14,711 nucleotides of DNA from DASZHJ01 sp035938015 (GCA_035938015.1 DASZHJ010000408.1:1-14711); one strand, 5' to 3'; shown: positions 1-7,496, counted from the stretch's first letter. Notes: generated from the letters alone by a model not told the origin. A program made the numbers and translations.

Positions 1-549
1 CAGGGCGTCGATCGAACCGCGGCCTGCGATGAGGTATGGCTCGCCGTGCGCGCCTCCTCGCGAGGCCGCGGCCGTGAGGCCGATCCGCGCGTGCGCAAGC
101 TCTGCCGCTTTCTGGGATTTGGTCTCCTCGGTGTGTTTCCACGCGGCCATGTGGAGCTGATCGTGGAGCCGCGCCCGTGGCGCCCGCGGCGCGATTCCCG
201 TCGGCGCTCCGGGCTGGTGGACGAGCATCGCCGCCGGCAGGGCGATCCCGCCGCCGGCGGCAGCACGCGGGCGCCGATCATGACCGCCTATCGCCAGCGC
301 GCGCTGATCTGCGCTGCGGCGCTCCAGGTCGGGCCGCTCAGCACCCGCGAGGTCAAGATCTCGGTGCCGGACGCGCCGACAATTTTGTTGCGGAACGTCT
401 ATGGCTGGTTCGCGCGGGTCGAGCGCGGCTTTTATGCGCTCACGAAGGAAGGCAAGGCCGCTCTGGCGCGCTGGCCCAAAAGCGTCTACGCGGGCCCGGA
501 CGAAGGGCCGGTCAACTCGCCGGGCGCGGCCCCAGCTCCTCGGGCGTGA
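1..549 (+). CDS. DUF2161 (PDDEXK-like) domain protein, 5' end missing
   Basis: The frame is open from the first base (QGVDRTAACDEVWLAV...) to a TGA at 547-549, so the start lies left of the window and about 182 C-terminal residues are visible. Recognisable family features are the strand-rich segment GVFPRGHVELIVEP, then an arginine-rich stretch, then GGSTRAPIMTAYRQRAL and a winged-helix-like end (VYGWFARVERGFYALTKEGK). This order matches my memory of DUF2161/COG5482 proteins, predicted to combine a restriction-endonuclease-like PDDEXK fold with a C-terminal helix-turn-helix. The nuclease core residues would be upstream and cannot be checked, so activity is unknown. The last 25 residues are Pro/Ala-rich and probably disordered. 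The gene converges on the HtrA-like gene with 13 bp between stops, so the two are not co-transcribed. No terminator hairpin is evident between them. Confidence 0.75.
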   Translation, partial: QGVDRTAACDEVWLAVRASSRGRGREADPRVRKLCRFLGFGLLGVFPRGHVELIVEPRPWRPRRDSRRRSGLVDEHRRRQGDPAAGGSTRAPIMTAYRQRALICAAALQVGPLSTREVKISVPDAPTILLRNVYGWFARVERGFYALTKEGKAALARWPKSVYAGPDEGPVNSPGAAPAPRA

Positions 550-562
550 CGGCGAGGTCGAG

Positions 563-1540
563 CTACTGGGCCTGGCGGAGCACGACCAAGGGAATGCTGC
601 GGCCGACGCGCTCCTCGGTCATGAGGCGGTGAAGGTCGTCGATATCGCAAACCGCGATGCCGTCGGTGGCGATGATGATGTCGCCCGCCAAGACTCCGGC
701 CTTGCTCGCGGGACCGTCGGCGCCGGTCGATTGCACGAGTACGGCGGAACTCTGCTCGAGCCCGTGGAAACGGGAGAGCCGCCGCGGCAGCACCACGTTT
801 TGCCCGGCGACCCCGATGAAGCAGCGGCGCACGCGGCCCTCTCGGATGAGCCGGGCGGCCACGAATTCGACCGTGTTGGACGAGATCGAGAAGCAGATGC
901 CTTGGGCGCCCGCGATGATCGCCGTGTTGATGCCGACGACCTCGCCCGTCGAATTGACCAGCGGCCCGCCGGAACTGCCGGGGTTCAACGCGGCATCGGT
1001 CTGGATGACGCTGTCGATCAGCCGGCCCGAGCGCGCCCTGAGCGAGCGCCCGAGGGCGCTGACCACGCCGGCGGTGACCGTGTACTGGAATCCCAGCGGA
1101 TTGCCGATCGCGATCGCCAGCTGACCCACGCGGAGGTGCCGCGAGTTGCCGAGCCGCGCGAAGGCAGGGGCGGGTGCATCGAGGCGCAACACCGCGAGAT
1201 CCGTCTCGGGGTCGTCGCCGACCACCGAGGCGGCGGAGACGCGGCCGTCGGCCGAGGTCGCGCGGATGCGCGTGCCGCCGGAGATCACATGGCTGTTGGT
1301 GAGGGCATAGCCATCCGGCGTGAACAAGACGCCCGACCCGCTGCCGGCCGGCCGGCCCGCGCTCTCGACCTGGATGTGCAAGACGGAGGGTCCCACCAGG
1401 TCGACCGCGCCCACCACCGCGCGCGAATAGGCGTCGAGCAGCTCGAGATCGCGGTCGCCGTCCGGTCCGCGAGCTTCGGGAGCCGAAGACTCACCGTCGG
1501 AGACGGGCAGAAACGCCGCGGGCTTTGGGAAATGCGTCAT
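563..1540 (-). CDS. HtrA/DegP-like S1C serine protease with C-terminal PDZ domain
   Basis: A 325-residue trypsin-like protease. The catalytic triad is visible: His84 in TNSHV, Asp114 in DPETDLAVLRL and Ser190 in NPGSSGGP, with the family signature AIAIGNPLGFQYTVTAGVVS at about 143-161. A single PDZ-like domain covers about 240-325 (GPASKAGVLAGDIIIATDG). Members of the family degrade or refold damaged proteins, usually in the periplasm. This one has no signal peptide or membrane segment in its first 50 residues, so either it acts in the cytoplasm or the true start has been missed. One PDZ domain and a total near 325 residues is short compared with DegP. The ATG at 1540 has only a weak ribosome site (AGG about 12 bases upstream). 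The gene is transcribed divergently from the aminotransferase across 145 bp. Substrate unknown. Confidence 0.9.
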   Translation of the reverse strand: MTHFPKPAAFLPVSDGESSAPEARGPDGDRDLELLDAYSRAVVGAVDLVGPSVLHIQVESAGRPAGSGSGVLFTPDGYALTNSHVISGGTRIRATSADGRVSAASVVGDDPETDLAVLRLDAPAPAFARLGNSRHLRVGQLAIAIGNPLGFQYTVTAGVVSALGRSLRARSGRLIDSVIQTDAALNPGSSGGPLVNSTGEVVGINTAIIAGAQGICFSISSNTVEFVAARLIREGRVRRCFIGVAGQNVVLPRRLSRFHGLEQSSAVLVQSTGADGPASKAGVLAGDIIIATDGIAVCDIDDLHRLMTEERVGRSIPLVVLRQAQ

Positions 1541-1671
1541 GAAGGCAGGGTACCTAATTGGGAAGTCCCGCTAGAGAACTCAAGACCCCGGCCGCACCGG
1601 CCGGATTCCAAATCCCCCGGGGCGTGCATTCCCGTGCGCTTCGTGCTTCAATGAAGGCATGCCCAAAGACG

Positions 1672-1677
1672 AGGGGA
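1672..1677 (+). promoter_or_regulatory. Ribosome binding site fixing the aminotransferase start at 1686
   Basis: AGGGGA lies 8 bases before the ATG at 1686. An in-frame ATG at 1659 would place this Shine-Dalgarno sequence inside the coding region and has no purine-rich site of its own, so 1686 is preferred. Confidence 0.6.
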
Positions 1678-1685
1678 AGAGAACC

Positions 1686-2594
1686 ATGTCCGCGACAACT
1701 TGGTCGAGTGGGACCGCCTATATGCACGGCCGCTATATGCCGCTGGAGGAGGCGGCGATACCCGTGACCGATATGGCCTACCGCCGGTCGGACGTGACCT
1801 ATGACGTCGTGGGCGTGTGGGGCGGCGCCTTCTTCCGCCTGGACGACCACCTCCGCCGGTTCCGCAAGTCGATGAAGGCGCTGCGCCTCGATCCCGGCGC
1901 CAGTGACGACGAGATCCGGACCATCGCGGCCGAATGCGTGCGGCGCACCGGCTTGCGCGAGGCCTATGTCGCGATGGATTGCCTGCGGGGCTCATTGAAG
2001 CCCGGACTGCCGCGGCACCCTCTCAACTGCCAGAACTACCTCCTGGTTTATGCGATGCCTTGGGTGTGGGCGATCGCGCCGGAGGTGCAGGAGCGCGGCG
2101 CGCATTTGATCATCGCGAAGACGCCGCGCATCCCCGAAGAATCCATCGATCCCACGGTGAAGAATTTCCACTGGGGCGACCTGACGCGCGGCCTCATCGA
2201 GGCGCATGATCGCGGCGCCGACACCTGCGTCCTCTTGGATTACCAGGGATTCGTGACGGAGGGTCCAGGCTTCAACGTGTTCTCGGTGACCGGGGGCGTG
2301 GTAGCCACACCCGACCGCGGCGCGCTCGAGGGCATTACGCGCTTGTCCGTGATCGAGCTCTGCGAGGGTCTCGGCATCAAGTCGGAAATCCGGCCGATCT
2401 CCGCGATGGAACTGCGGGATGCGGACGAGATTTTCCTGGCCACCACGGCCGGCGGCATCATGCCGGCCTCGCGCATCGACGGGCGCATCATGGGCAACGA
2501 CCGGCCGGGACCCATTTCGGCCAAGCTCCGCGAGACCTTCTGGGCGAAGCGCGCGCAAGGCTGGCACGCGACGCCGATCGATTATGGTGCATAG
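1686..2594 (+). CDS. Fold-type IV PLP aminotransferase, (R)-amine transaminase-like
   Basis: A 302-residue class IV aminotransferase (BCAT/D-amino-acid transaminase superfamily), a PLP enzyme moving an amino group between a donor and a keto acceptor. Catalytic Lys159 sits in SIDPTVKNFHWGDLTRG. Arg51 (FFRLDDHL) should hold the PLP phosphate, Glu192 (TEGPGFNV) the pyridine nitrogen, and GIT (216-218) with TTAGG (253-257) completes the cofactor cup. The motifs RSDVTYDV (34-41), VKNFHWGDL, GPGFNV and ATTAGGIMP resemble, from memory, the (R)-selective amine transaminases of Arthrobacter (ATA-117) and Aspergillus terreus more than ordinary IlvE. The position before SDVTY is Arg, where those enzymes usually have His. 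Substrate specificity cannot be proved from sequence; a branched-chain or D-amino-acid role remains possible. It appears monocistronic, since the next gene starts 489 bp later. Confidence 0.9.
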   Translation: MSATTWSSGTAYMHGRYMPLEEAAIPVTDMAYRRSDVTYDVVGVWGGAFFRLDDHLRRFRKSMKALRLDPGASDDEIRTIAAECVRRTGLREAYVAMDCLRGSLKPGLPRHPLNCQNYLLVYAMPWVWAIAPEVQERGAHLIIAKTPRIPEESIDPTVKNFHWGDLTRGLIEAHDRGADTCVLLDYQGFVTEGPGFNVFSVTGGVVATPDRGALEGITRLSVIELCEGLGIKSEIRPISAMELRDADEIFLATTAGGIMPASRIDGRIMGNDRPGPISAKLRETFWAKRAQGWHATPIDYGA

Positions 2595-3083
2595 GTTCTC
2601 GTGTCGTATGAGAGTAGCGACATGCGCGCTTGCCGCTTTCGGCGGCGTGCGGATCAGGCTTCGACCTTTCTGAGCGAACCCGGCGACGCCCGGGATATCG
2701 CCCTGGATCAAGCGATTCATCGGCTAGTCTCTCGCGTTCGGCGAACTCTGGACCCGCGCTGCACCCGATAGAGAGATCACGCCGTTGCGACCGATGGCGC
2801 GGGCAAGCGGACATAGGGGCCAGGGGGCGCTTTCCAAAGCGACCCCGCGCTCCGCGTTGCGATGCGGGGCTCGATATCCTAATCTCCGCCGCGGTGGGCC
2901 TGTGGTCTACGAGGGGGACGATCTTCCCCCGTCGGAGGACGCATGACCGCGGCGAGGTCCCATCGTCGCTCGAGGGGCGTGTTAGACATTCTCTGCGAAG
3001 CCATTCGCAACCTGGGCGCAACAACGATCCACTACACGTGTTCCGATGTCGTAACGAGCCTACAACAACCAAGGGGGTATTCG
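2595..3083 (+). other. Intergenic leader upstream of aapJ, no gene seen
   Basis: These 489 bp separate the aminotransferase from aapJ. Open frames crossing it lack recognisable protein character, and the frame upstream of aapJ reads through only as an extension with no ribosome site. A short inverted repeat (GGGGGA 2913-2918 / TCCCCC 2925-2930, 6-base loop) is present without a T-tract. I found no convincing sigma-70 or sigma-54 promoter, riboswitch or tRNA. It most likely carries the aminotransferase 3' end and the aap promoter. Confidence 0.5.
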
Positions 3084-4118
3084 ATGCGTTACATCACGAG
3101 ACTAGCTGCATGCTGCGCCGTCGCGGCCGGCATGATCGGATTTACGGCCGATAGTTGGGCGCAGGACGTCAAGAGCCCGACCATCGATGCGATCAAGAAA
3201 CGCGGCGAGCTGATCTGCGGCGTCGATACCGGCATTCCCGGTTTCGCCTTCCAGGACTCCGCCGGCAAGTGGGCGGGCCTCGATGTCGCTTATTGCCGCG
3301 CGCTGGCGACGTCTGTGCTCGGCAGCGCCGACAAGGTCAAGTATATCGGCACCACCTCGAAGGTCCGCTTCTCGGTGCTGCAATCCGGCGAGATCGACGT
3401 GCTGATCCGGGATTCCACGCTGACGCTCACGCGCAACACCGAGCTCGGGCTCGCGACCGGCGCCAACAACTTCTTCACCGGCGAGGCCTTCATGGTGAAG
3501 AAGGCGCTCAACGTCGCGCACGCAAAGGACCTCAACGGAGCCACCATCTGCGTGCTCACGGGCACCACGCTGGAGCTCAATATCGCCGACTACGGCCGCG
3601 CCAACAACATCAAGATCAATACGTTGTTGTTCGAGCGTCCAGAGGAAGCCTTCGCGGCGGCCGAGGCCGGCCGGTGCGACGGTTATACCGATGACGGCGG
3701 CAGCGTCGCGGCGGCGCGCTCCTCCATGAAGAAGCCCGACGACTGGGTGATCCTGCCCGAGCTGATCTCGCGCGAATTCCTGGGCTCCTACACGCGCCAG
3801 GGCGACGAGCGCTGGAACATCCTTGTGCGCTGGACCCATATGGCGATGCTCGAGGCCGAGGTGCTCGGCATCACGCAGGCCAACGTGGACGAAATCAAGA
3901 AGTCCGCCACCAACCCCGAGATCCGCGGCTTCCTCGGCCTGGAGGAGAATTTCGGCAAGAAGCTGGGCGTCGACAACGAATGGGCCTATCGCATCGTCAA
4001 GGAAGTCGGCAACTACGGCGAGAATTACGACAAGTACTTCGGCCCGCTGAAGCTGCCGCGCGGCTGGAACGAGCTCTACACCAAGGGCGGACTGCAATAT
4101 CCGCTGCCCTGGCGGTGA
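3084..4118 (+). CDS. aapJ: General L-amino acid ABC transporter, periplasmic binding protein
   Basis: A 344-residue solute-binding protein of the AapJ/BztA group (polar amino-acid family 3), which captures amino acids in the periplasm and delivers them to AapQM. An N-terminal signal peptide is clear: MRYITRL, a hydrophobic stretch and a cleavage site near DSWAQ (about residue 26). Family landmarks include the N-terminal phrase IKKRGELICGVDTGIPGF, then KVRFSVLQSGEIDVLIRDSTLT and a C-terminal end of the form EVGNYGEN...LKLPRGWNELYTKGGLQYPLPWR; length is normal. The ATG at 3084 has an excellent Shine-Dalgarno sequence (AAGGGGG, 3071-3077, spacing 6). An in-frame ATG at 2943 would add 47 residues in front of the signal peptide and is rejected. 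It is the first gene of an operon, with aapQ 31 bp downstream. Confidence 0.93.
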   Translation: MRYITRLAACCAVAAGMIGFTADSWAQDVKSPTIDAIKKRGELICGVDTGIPGFAFQDSAGKWAGLDVAYCRALATSVLGSADKVKYIGTTSKVRFSVLQSGEIDVLIRDSTLTLTRNTELGLATGANNFFTGEAFMVKKALNVAHAKDLNGATICVLTGTTLELNIADYGRANNIKINTLLFERPEEAFAAAEAGRCDGYTDDGGSVAAARSSMKKPDDWVILPELISREFLGSYTRQGDERWNILVRWTHMAMLEAEVLGITQANVDEIKKSATNPEIRGFLGLEENFGKKLGVDNEWAYRIVKEVGNYGENYDKYFGPLKLPRGWNELYTKGGLQYPLPWR

Positions 4119-4149
4119 GCCGACATTGAGATAGGAAAGGGATGTCGGG

Positions 4150-5265
4150 ATGGTCAGGCATCCGTCTCGACGCGCCTACATCGGCCAGTGGGTCTTGTTG
4201 GCCGGCGTGGTCGCGTTGGGCTGGCTGCTGGCCGACATGGTGGCGGAGAACTACGCGAGGAAGAACCTGCATTTCGGCTTCGGGTTTCTCGCGCAGCCTG
4301 CGCACTTCGACATCCCCTTCCATCTCATCTCCTGGGACCTGTTCGACACCTATGCCCGCACGCTCCTAGTCTGTTTCCTCAACACGGCCTTGGTCGCGGC
4401 GATGGCGATCGTGACCGCGAGTCTGCTCGGCCTGCTGGTCGGCGTGATGCGGCTGTCGGTCAACTGGCTCGTGCGCAACATCGCGCTCGCCTTCATCGAG
4501 TTCGTGCGCAACACACCCCAGCTCGTGCAGCTCATCTTCTGGTACGTGGGCGTGCTGCAGACGCTGCCGTCCCCGCGGAACAGTTTCGTCCTGCCGGGCG
4601 GCGTACTCTTGAACATCCGCGGTCTCTATGTGCCCGACGCGGTCATGCGCGCGGACGGCGGCCTGCTGGCGTGGCTTGCGGCGGGCGCACTCATCGCGAC
4701 GCCCTTCGTCTGGCGGCTCAGGATCGGCTCGTCCCGTCTCGGGCCTAAGGCGCTGGTCCTGCCCGTGCTCGCGCTGGTCCTATTCGCGGCGGGCATCGAC
4801 CATATCGAGTATCCCGTGCTCTCGGGGTTCAATCTCGCCGGCGGGACTCAGGTACCGCCCGAGCTGGTGGCGCTCTGGGTCGGCCTCTCGATCTATGCGA
4901 CCGCCTTCATCGCCGAGATCGTGCGCGGCTCGATCGAAGCCATATCCAAGGGGCAGCACGAAGCGGCTCTCTCGCTGGGCTTGAGGGGTTGGCAACGACT
5001 CTTCCTGGTCGTCCTGCCCCAGGCGCTGCGCATCATGGTGCCGCAGCTCACCAGCCAGTATCTCAACATCATCAAGAGCACCACGCTGGGCGCCGCCGTC
5101 GGCTATTCGGAGCTGATGCAGATCTTCGCGGGAACCGTGATGCAGCAGGCGGCCAAAGAAGTCGAGACCATGCTCATCGTCATGGCAATCTTCGTGGCGG
5201 TCAACTTGGCCGGTTCCGCGCTGATGAACTGGTACAACCGCCGGGTCACGCTGGTGGAGCGGTGA
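4150..5265 (+). CDS. aapQ: General L-amino acid ABC transporter permease AapQ
   Basis: A 371-residue inner-membrane permease of the HisM/AapQ/BztB type. It has an N-terminal membrane segment (about residues 12-32), a periplasmic stretch, then several hydrophobic helices. Landmarks are FIEFVRNTPQLVQLIFWYVG in the first conserved helix block and the EAA loop EAALSLGLRGWQRLFLVVLP near the C-terminal third, which docks on the ATPase subunit. The long interrupted middle between the RNTP block and the EAA loop is typical of AapQ/BztB rather than of the short histidine permeases. Start: AGGAAAGG at 4133-4140 lies 9 bases before ATG 4150; the ATG at 4142 is too close and in another frame. It forms the membrane pore together with AapM and follows aapJ by 31 bp in the same operon. 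Confidence 0.93.
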   Translation: MVRHPSRRAYIGQWVLLAGVVALGWLLADMVAENYARKNLHFGFGFLAQPAHFDIPFHLISWDLFDTYARTLLVCFLNTALVAAMAIVTASLLGLLVGVMRLSVNWLVRNIALAFIEFVRNTPQLVQLIFWYVGVLQTLPSPRNSFVLPGGVLLNIRGLYVPDAVMRADGGLLAWLAAGALIATPFVWRLRIGSSRLGPKALVLPVLALVLFAAGIDHIEYPVLSGFNLAGGTQVPPELVALWVGLSIYATAFIAEIVRGSIEAISKGQHEAALSLGLRGWQRLFLVVLPQALRIMVPQLTSQYLNIIKSTTLGAAVGYSELMQIFAGTVMQQAAKEVETMLIVMAIFVAVNLAGSALMNWYNRRVTLVER

Positions 5266-5317
5266 GCATGAGGCGCGCGCGATCCACCCTCGCCCCCTCG
5301 TGCGCCGAGCGCGTCCG

Positions 5318-6481
5318 ATGGAAGTAGGGAGCTCCACCATTGCCGCGGACGGGCCGGCTTCCGGGATGCGTACGCGCGGGACCGGCTCGGGGGATCTGAT
5401 TCCTGGCAAGGTCGAGGGAACCGTCGCGCGCGTCCTTGACTGGTTGCGGCGAAATCTCTTCAGCTCGATCGCGAACACCGTCCTCACCCTCATGGTGCTG
5501 GCGGCGCTCGTCTGGATCGTGCCGCCCTTCATCGAGTGGTCCTTGACGGACGCGACCGTCTCCGGGGACGCCAAGTCGTCCTGCACAGGTGGCGGCGCTT
5601 GCTGGACCTTCATCCGGATTCGCTTTCCGCAATTCTTCTATGGCCACTATCCCAGCGAAGAGATCTGGCGAGTGAACCTCGCGGGCCTGCTGCTGGCGGC
5701 CTTCAGCATCCCGGTCCTGCGCGACAACACTCGCCGGCGCGGGCTTTGGCTGCTCTTGCTGCTGGCGGCATTTCCGGTGCTGGCGGGCATTCTCCTCGTG
5801 GGCGGCCTGCCGGGGCTGCCCTACGTCGACACCAGCCAATGGGGCGGGCTGATGCTCGATGTCCTGATCGCGTTCGTGGTCGTGGCGGGATCCCTGCCCT
5901 TCGGCATCATGCTGGCGCTGGGTCGGCGCTCGCAGCTGCCGGTCGTGCGGACGCTCTCGGTCGGATTCATCGAGCTCTGGCGCGCCATGCCGCTGCTCAC
6001 CGTCATCACCATGTCGGCGGTCATGCTGCCGCTCTTTCTGCCGGAGGGCGTGCACATCGATCGTCTGATCCGTGCCTTGGTCGTCCTCGTGCTCTTCAAT
6101 GCCGCCTACATGGCGGAGACGGTGCGCGGCGGATTGCAGGGCGTTGAGGTGGGACAGGAGGAGGCCGCCTATTCGGTCGGCCTCAAATGGTGGCAGGTCG
6201 AGGCGTTCGTCGTCCTGCCCCAGGCGCTGCGCTACGTCATGCCCGGCATCGTCAACAATGTCGTCGACCTCTTCAAGGATACGACGCTGGTCACCATCAT
6301 CGGGCTCTTCGACGTGCTGGGCGCGGTCAACCAAGCGATCAAGGATCCCGCTTGGCTCGGGCTGGCGCACGAAGGCTATGTCTTCACCATGGTTATCTTC
6401 TTCGCCTGCTGCTTCGCGATGTCGAGCTACGCGCGCCGCATGGAACGCCGGCTGAACAAACATCGGACCGGGCGGCACTAA
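5318..6481 (+). CDS. aapM: General L-amino acid ABC transporter permease AapM
   Basis: The partner permease of AapQ, 387 residues from ATG 5318. The N-terminal ~40 residues are low-complexity and cytoplasmic. Then come WLRRNLFSSIANTVLTL, the AapM/BztC hallmark GGGACWTFIRIRFPQFFYG..YP, further membrane helices, FIELWRAMPLLTVI, and the EAA loop EEAAYSVGLKWWQVEAFVVLP that contacts the ATPase. Start is uncertain: a GTG at 5300 in the same frame adds six residues, and neither has a strong ribosome site. A small out-of-frame ORF beginning at ATG 5268 overlaps this start and may couple translation from aapQ. It ends the recognisable operon: no aapP ATPase gene follows, and the next 303 bp are non-coding. 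Confidence 0.92.
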   Translation: MEVGSSTIAADGPASGMRTRGTGSGDLIPGKVEGTVARVLDWLRRNLFSSIANTVLTLMVLAALVWIVPPFIEWSLTDATVSGDAKSSCTGGGACWTFIRIRFPQFFYGHYPSEEIWRVNLAGLLLAAFSIPVLRDNTRRRGLWLLLLLAAFPVLAGILLVGGLPGLPYVDTSQWGGLMLDVLIAFVVVAGSLPFGIMLALGRRSQLPVVRTLSVGFIELWRAMPLLTVITMSAVMLPLFLPEGVHIDRLIRALVVLVLFNAAYMAETVRGGLQGVEVGQEEAAYSVGLKWWQVEAFVVLPQALRYVMPGIVNNVVDLFKDTTLVTIIGLFDVLGAVNQAIKDPAWLGLAHEGYVFTMVIFFACCFAMSSYARRMERRLNKHRTGRH

Positions 6482-6784
6482 AGAGCGCGCGCGGTCCAGA
6501 ACGGCACTGTGGTCGGTTGATCCGGCACTCGCGGCCTCTGCATCACTTGGTCGCAGGTCGCGCTGACCGAGCACGAGCGCGTTTCGCTCCTGCGTTGAGG
6601 CTAGCGCGCCCGACTTTGCACCGAAGATCGCGAGCAGTTGGAAGCGTCGGCGCAGGGAGGCTCAACCTCGGGGCGTCGCTGCATGGCACATCTGCGCGCG
6701 CGGGGGTGACAGGGCGCATGGGGACGCCCACATCCCGCTTCGCGCAAGCAGAGCGTTGTATTCAAAAAGATGGAGTAGGTTCGT
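6482..6784 (+). other. Intergenic region after aapM, no gene seen
   Basis: These 303 bp lie where aapP would be expected. Neither strand shows a Walker A, ABC signature or other ATPase remnant. Reading frames are arginine-rich shadows. I saw no convincing terminator; a -10-like TATTCA near 6759-6764 lacks a good -35 partner. It probably holds the promoter of the small exported-protein gene. Confidence 0.5.
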
Positions 6785-7087
6785 ATGAAAGGAATGTCAC
6801 GCATCGTTGGCGTCATGGGAGCGGCGGCGCTCTCGGTTGGCGCGCTCGCCGCCACGACGCCGGTCGCATCCGCGTCACACGACGTCTACCCGCCCGGTTG
6901 GAACCAACCGGCGCGGAGTGTTCCGCCGTCCAGCTACGATTTCCGCGCGGGATGGGGCTGGGATGACTCTCAGCGATATTGGCCGGACCAGACGAGCCCA
7001 GGCGCCGCGAAAACGCGCCCCATGGTCTATGGCCCGACGATCTATGAAATGGAGCCGCAAGGCCACCGCTATCACCGGGTGAATTAG
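6785..7087 (+). CDS. Small exported protein of unknown function, Tyr/Trp/Pro-rich
   Basis: A 100-residue protein I do not recognise. Residues 1-30 form a classic signal peptide (MKGMSR, a hydrophobic core rich in Ala, Val, Gly and Leu, then ASA at 28-30 with cleavage before SHD). The mature part is about 70 residues, rich in Tyr, Trp and Pro (YPPGWNQP, RAGWGWDDSQRYWP, MVYGPTIYEME), with no cysteine and no further membrane segment. Start support is good: GGAG at 6772-6775, 9 bases before the ATG. Coding reality is supported by the signal peptide and the ribosome site. It stands alone between aapM and the hairpin at 7102-7127, and may belong to the envelope. No function is assigned; a link to the downstream ATP-grasp cluster is only positional. 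Confidence 0.7.
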   Translation: MKGMSRIVGVMGAAALSVGALAATTPVASASHDVYPPGWNQPARSVPPSSYDFRAGWGWDDSQRYWPDQTSPGAAKTRPMVYGPTIYEMEPQGHRYHRVN

Positions 7088-7101
7088 CGCGCGGGCGTCG
7101 C

Positions 7102-7127
7102 AGGGGCGCTCCGAGCTGAGCGCCCCT
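7102..7127 (+). terminator. GC-rich hairpin, candidate terminator
   Basis: AGGGGCGCTC at 7102-7111 pairs perfectly with GAGCGCCCCT at 7118-7127, leaving a 6-base loop. It starts 14 bases after the stop of the small exported-protein gene, a typical terminator position. No T-tract follows, so it may instead stabilise the 3' end or depend on Rho. Confidence 0.5.
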
Positions 7128-7163
7128 CGATCCCACCGGGAACCAAGTCCAGGAGATCCAGTC

Positions 7164-7367
7164 ATGACCATCCAAGACAGGATATCGCGAGGGAGGCCGC
7201 TGCGCTGGGTCGCGGGCGTGCTGGAGAGATCGGGCGACCTGGTGGCACTCGGGGGCGGGATGATCGGGATCGCGCTGATTGTCGGCGTCGTGCTGGTCGG
7301 ATTGCACCAGCGCCAGACATCCTTCCGGGTCATGGCGCCTGCGGAGCAGGGAGAGACCTCGCGCTAG
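7164..7367 (+). CDS. Small single-pass membrane protein, unknown function
   Basis: A 67-residue protein with a basic, amphipathic N-terminus (residues 1-22, several Arg), one hydrophobic helix (about 25-47, GGGMIGIALIVGVVLVGL) and a short polar tail ending ETSR. The positive-inside pattern suggests a cytoplasmic N-terminus. AGGAGA at 7151-7156, 7 bases before the ATG, is one of the best ribosome sites in the window and supports a real gene. No known family is recognised. It lies between the 7102-7127 hairpin and the ATP-grasp operon, whose start is 149 bp downstream, so it may be the promoter-proximal gene of that operon or an independent unit. Confidence 0.6.
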   Translation: MTIQDRISRGRPLRWVAGVLERSGDLVALGGGMIGIALIVGVVLVGLHQRQTSFRVMAPAEQGETSR

Positions 7368-7433
7368 GGCTGCCTAGTCTTTCATCAGGAACGAGCACAT
7401 ACTCGGCAGTCATCGGGTAAGAGTTCGACGCGC

Positions 7434-7449
7434 AAGCGGGTGACCGCTT
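7434..7449 (+). promoter_or_regulatory. Leader hairpin with GTGA tetraloop
   Basis: AAGCGG (7434-7439) and CCGCTT (7444-7449) form a 6-bp stem closed by GTGA, a GNRA-type tetraloop. It lies 68 bases before the ATP-grasp start. It is direct sequence symmetry; an RNA role is inferred only. Confidence 0.3.
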
Positions 7450-7481
7450 CCAGTGAGCGTGGCGCGCGGATTGCAGGACCA

Positions 7482-7496
7482 GGCCGGGAACCGGCC
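7482..7496 (+). promoter_or_regulatory. GC-only hairpin just upstream of the ATP-grasp ribosome site
   Basis: GGCCGG (7482-7487) and CCGGCC (7491-7496) pair perfectly around GAA. The stem ends 4 bases before the purine-rich ribosome site GGGGGAAGGG (7501-7510), so in mRNA it could influence initiation. It could also be chance in GC-rich DNA. Confidence 0.3.

Noticed and set aside
401..1654. 417-residue plus-strand open frame over the HtrA gene
   Set aside because: Antisense of a protease with an intact catalytic triad; composition is that of a shadow frame.
1646..1656. CTTCAATGAAG near-palindrome upstream of the aminotransferase
   Set aside because: Only 5-bp arms around one base; too short to call an operator without comparative data.
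2913..2930. GGGGGA/TCCCCC hairpin in the aapJ leader as a terminator
   Set aside because: The stem is short, has no T-tract, and is over 300 bp from the preceding stop codon.
2943..3083. 47-residue N-terminal extension of AapJ
   Set aside because: It would precede the signal peptide, has no ribosome site, and the ATG at 3084 has an excellent one.
5268..5327. 19-codon ORF between aapQ and aapM
   Set aside because: It has a fair start context just after the aapQ stop but no recognisable product. It overlaps the aapM start out of frame, and is at most a coupling mini-ORF, not a gene I can support.
5246..6574. 442-residue minus-strand open frame across aapM
   Set aside because: The translation is a run of Asp, His, Arg and Gln without domain features; the plus strand encodes a clear AapM permease.
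7375..7403. CATACT as a -10 box for the ATP-grasp operon
   Set aside because: The best -35 candidate at correct spacing (TAGTCT) matches the consensus poorly.
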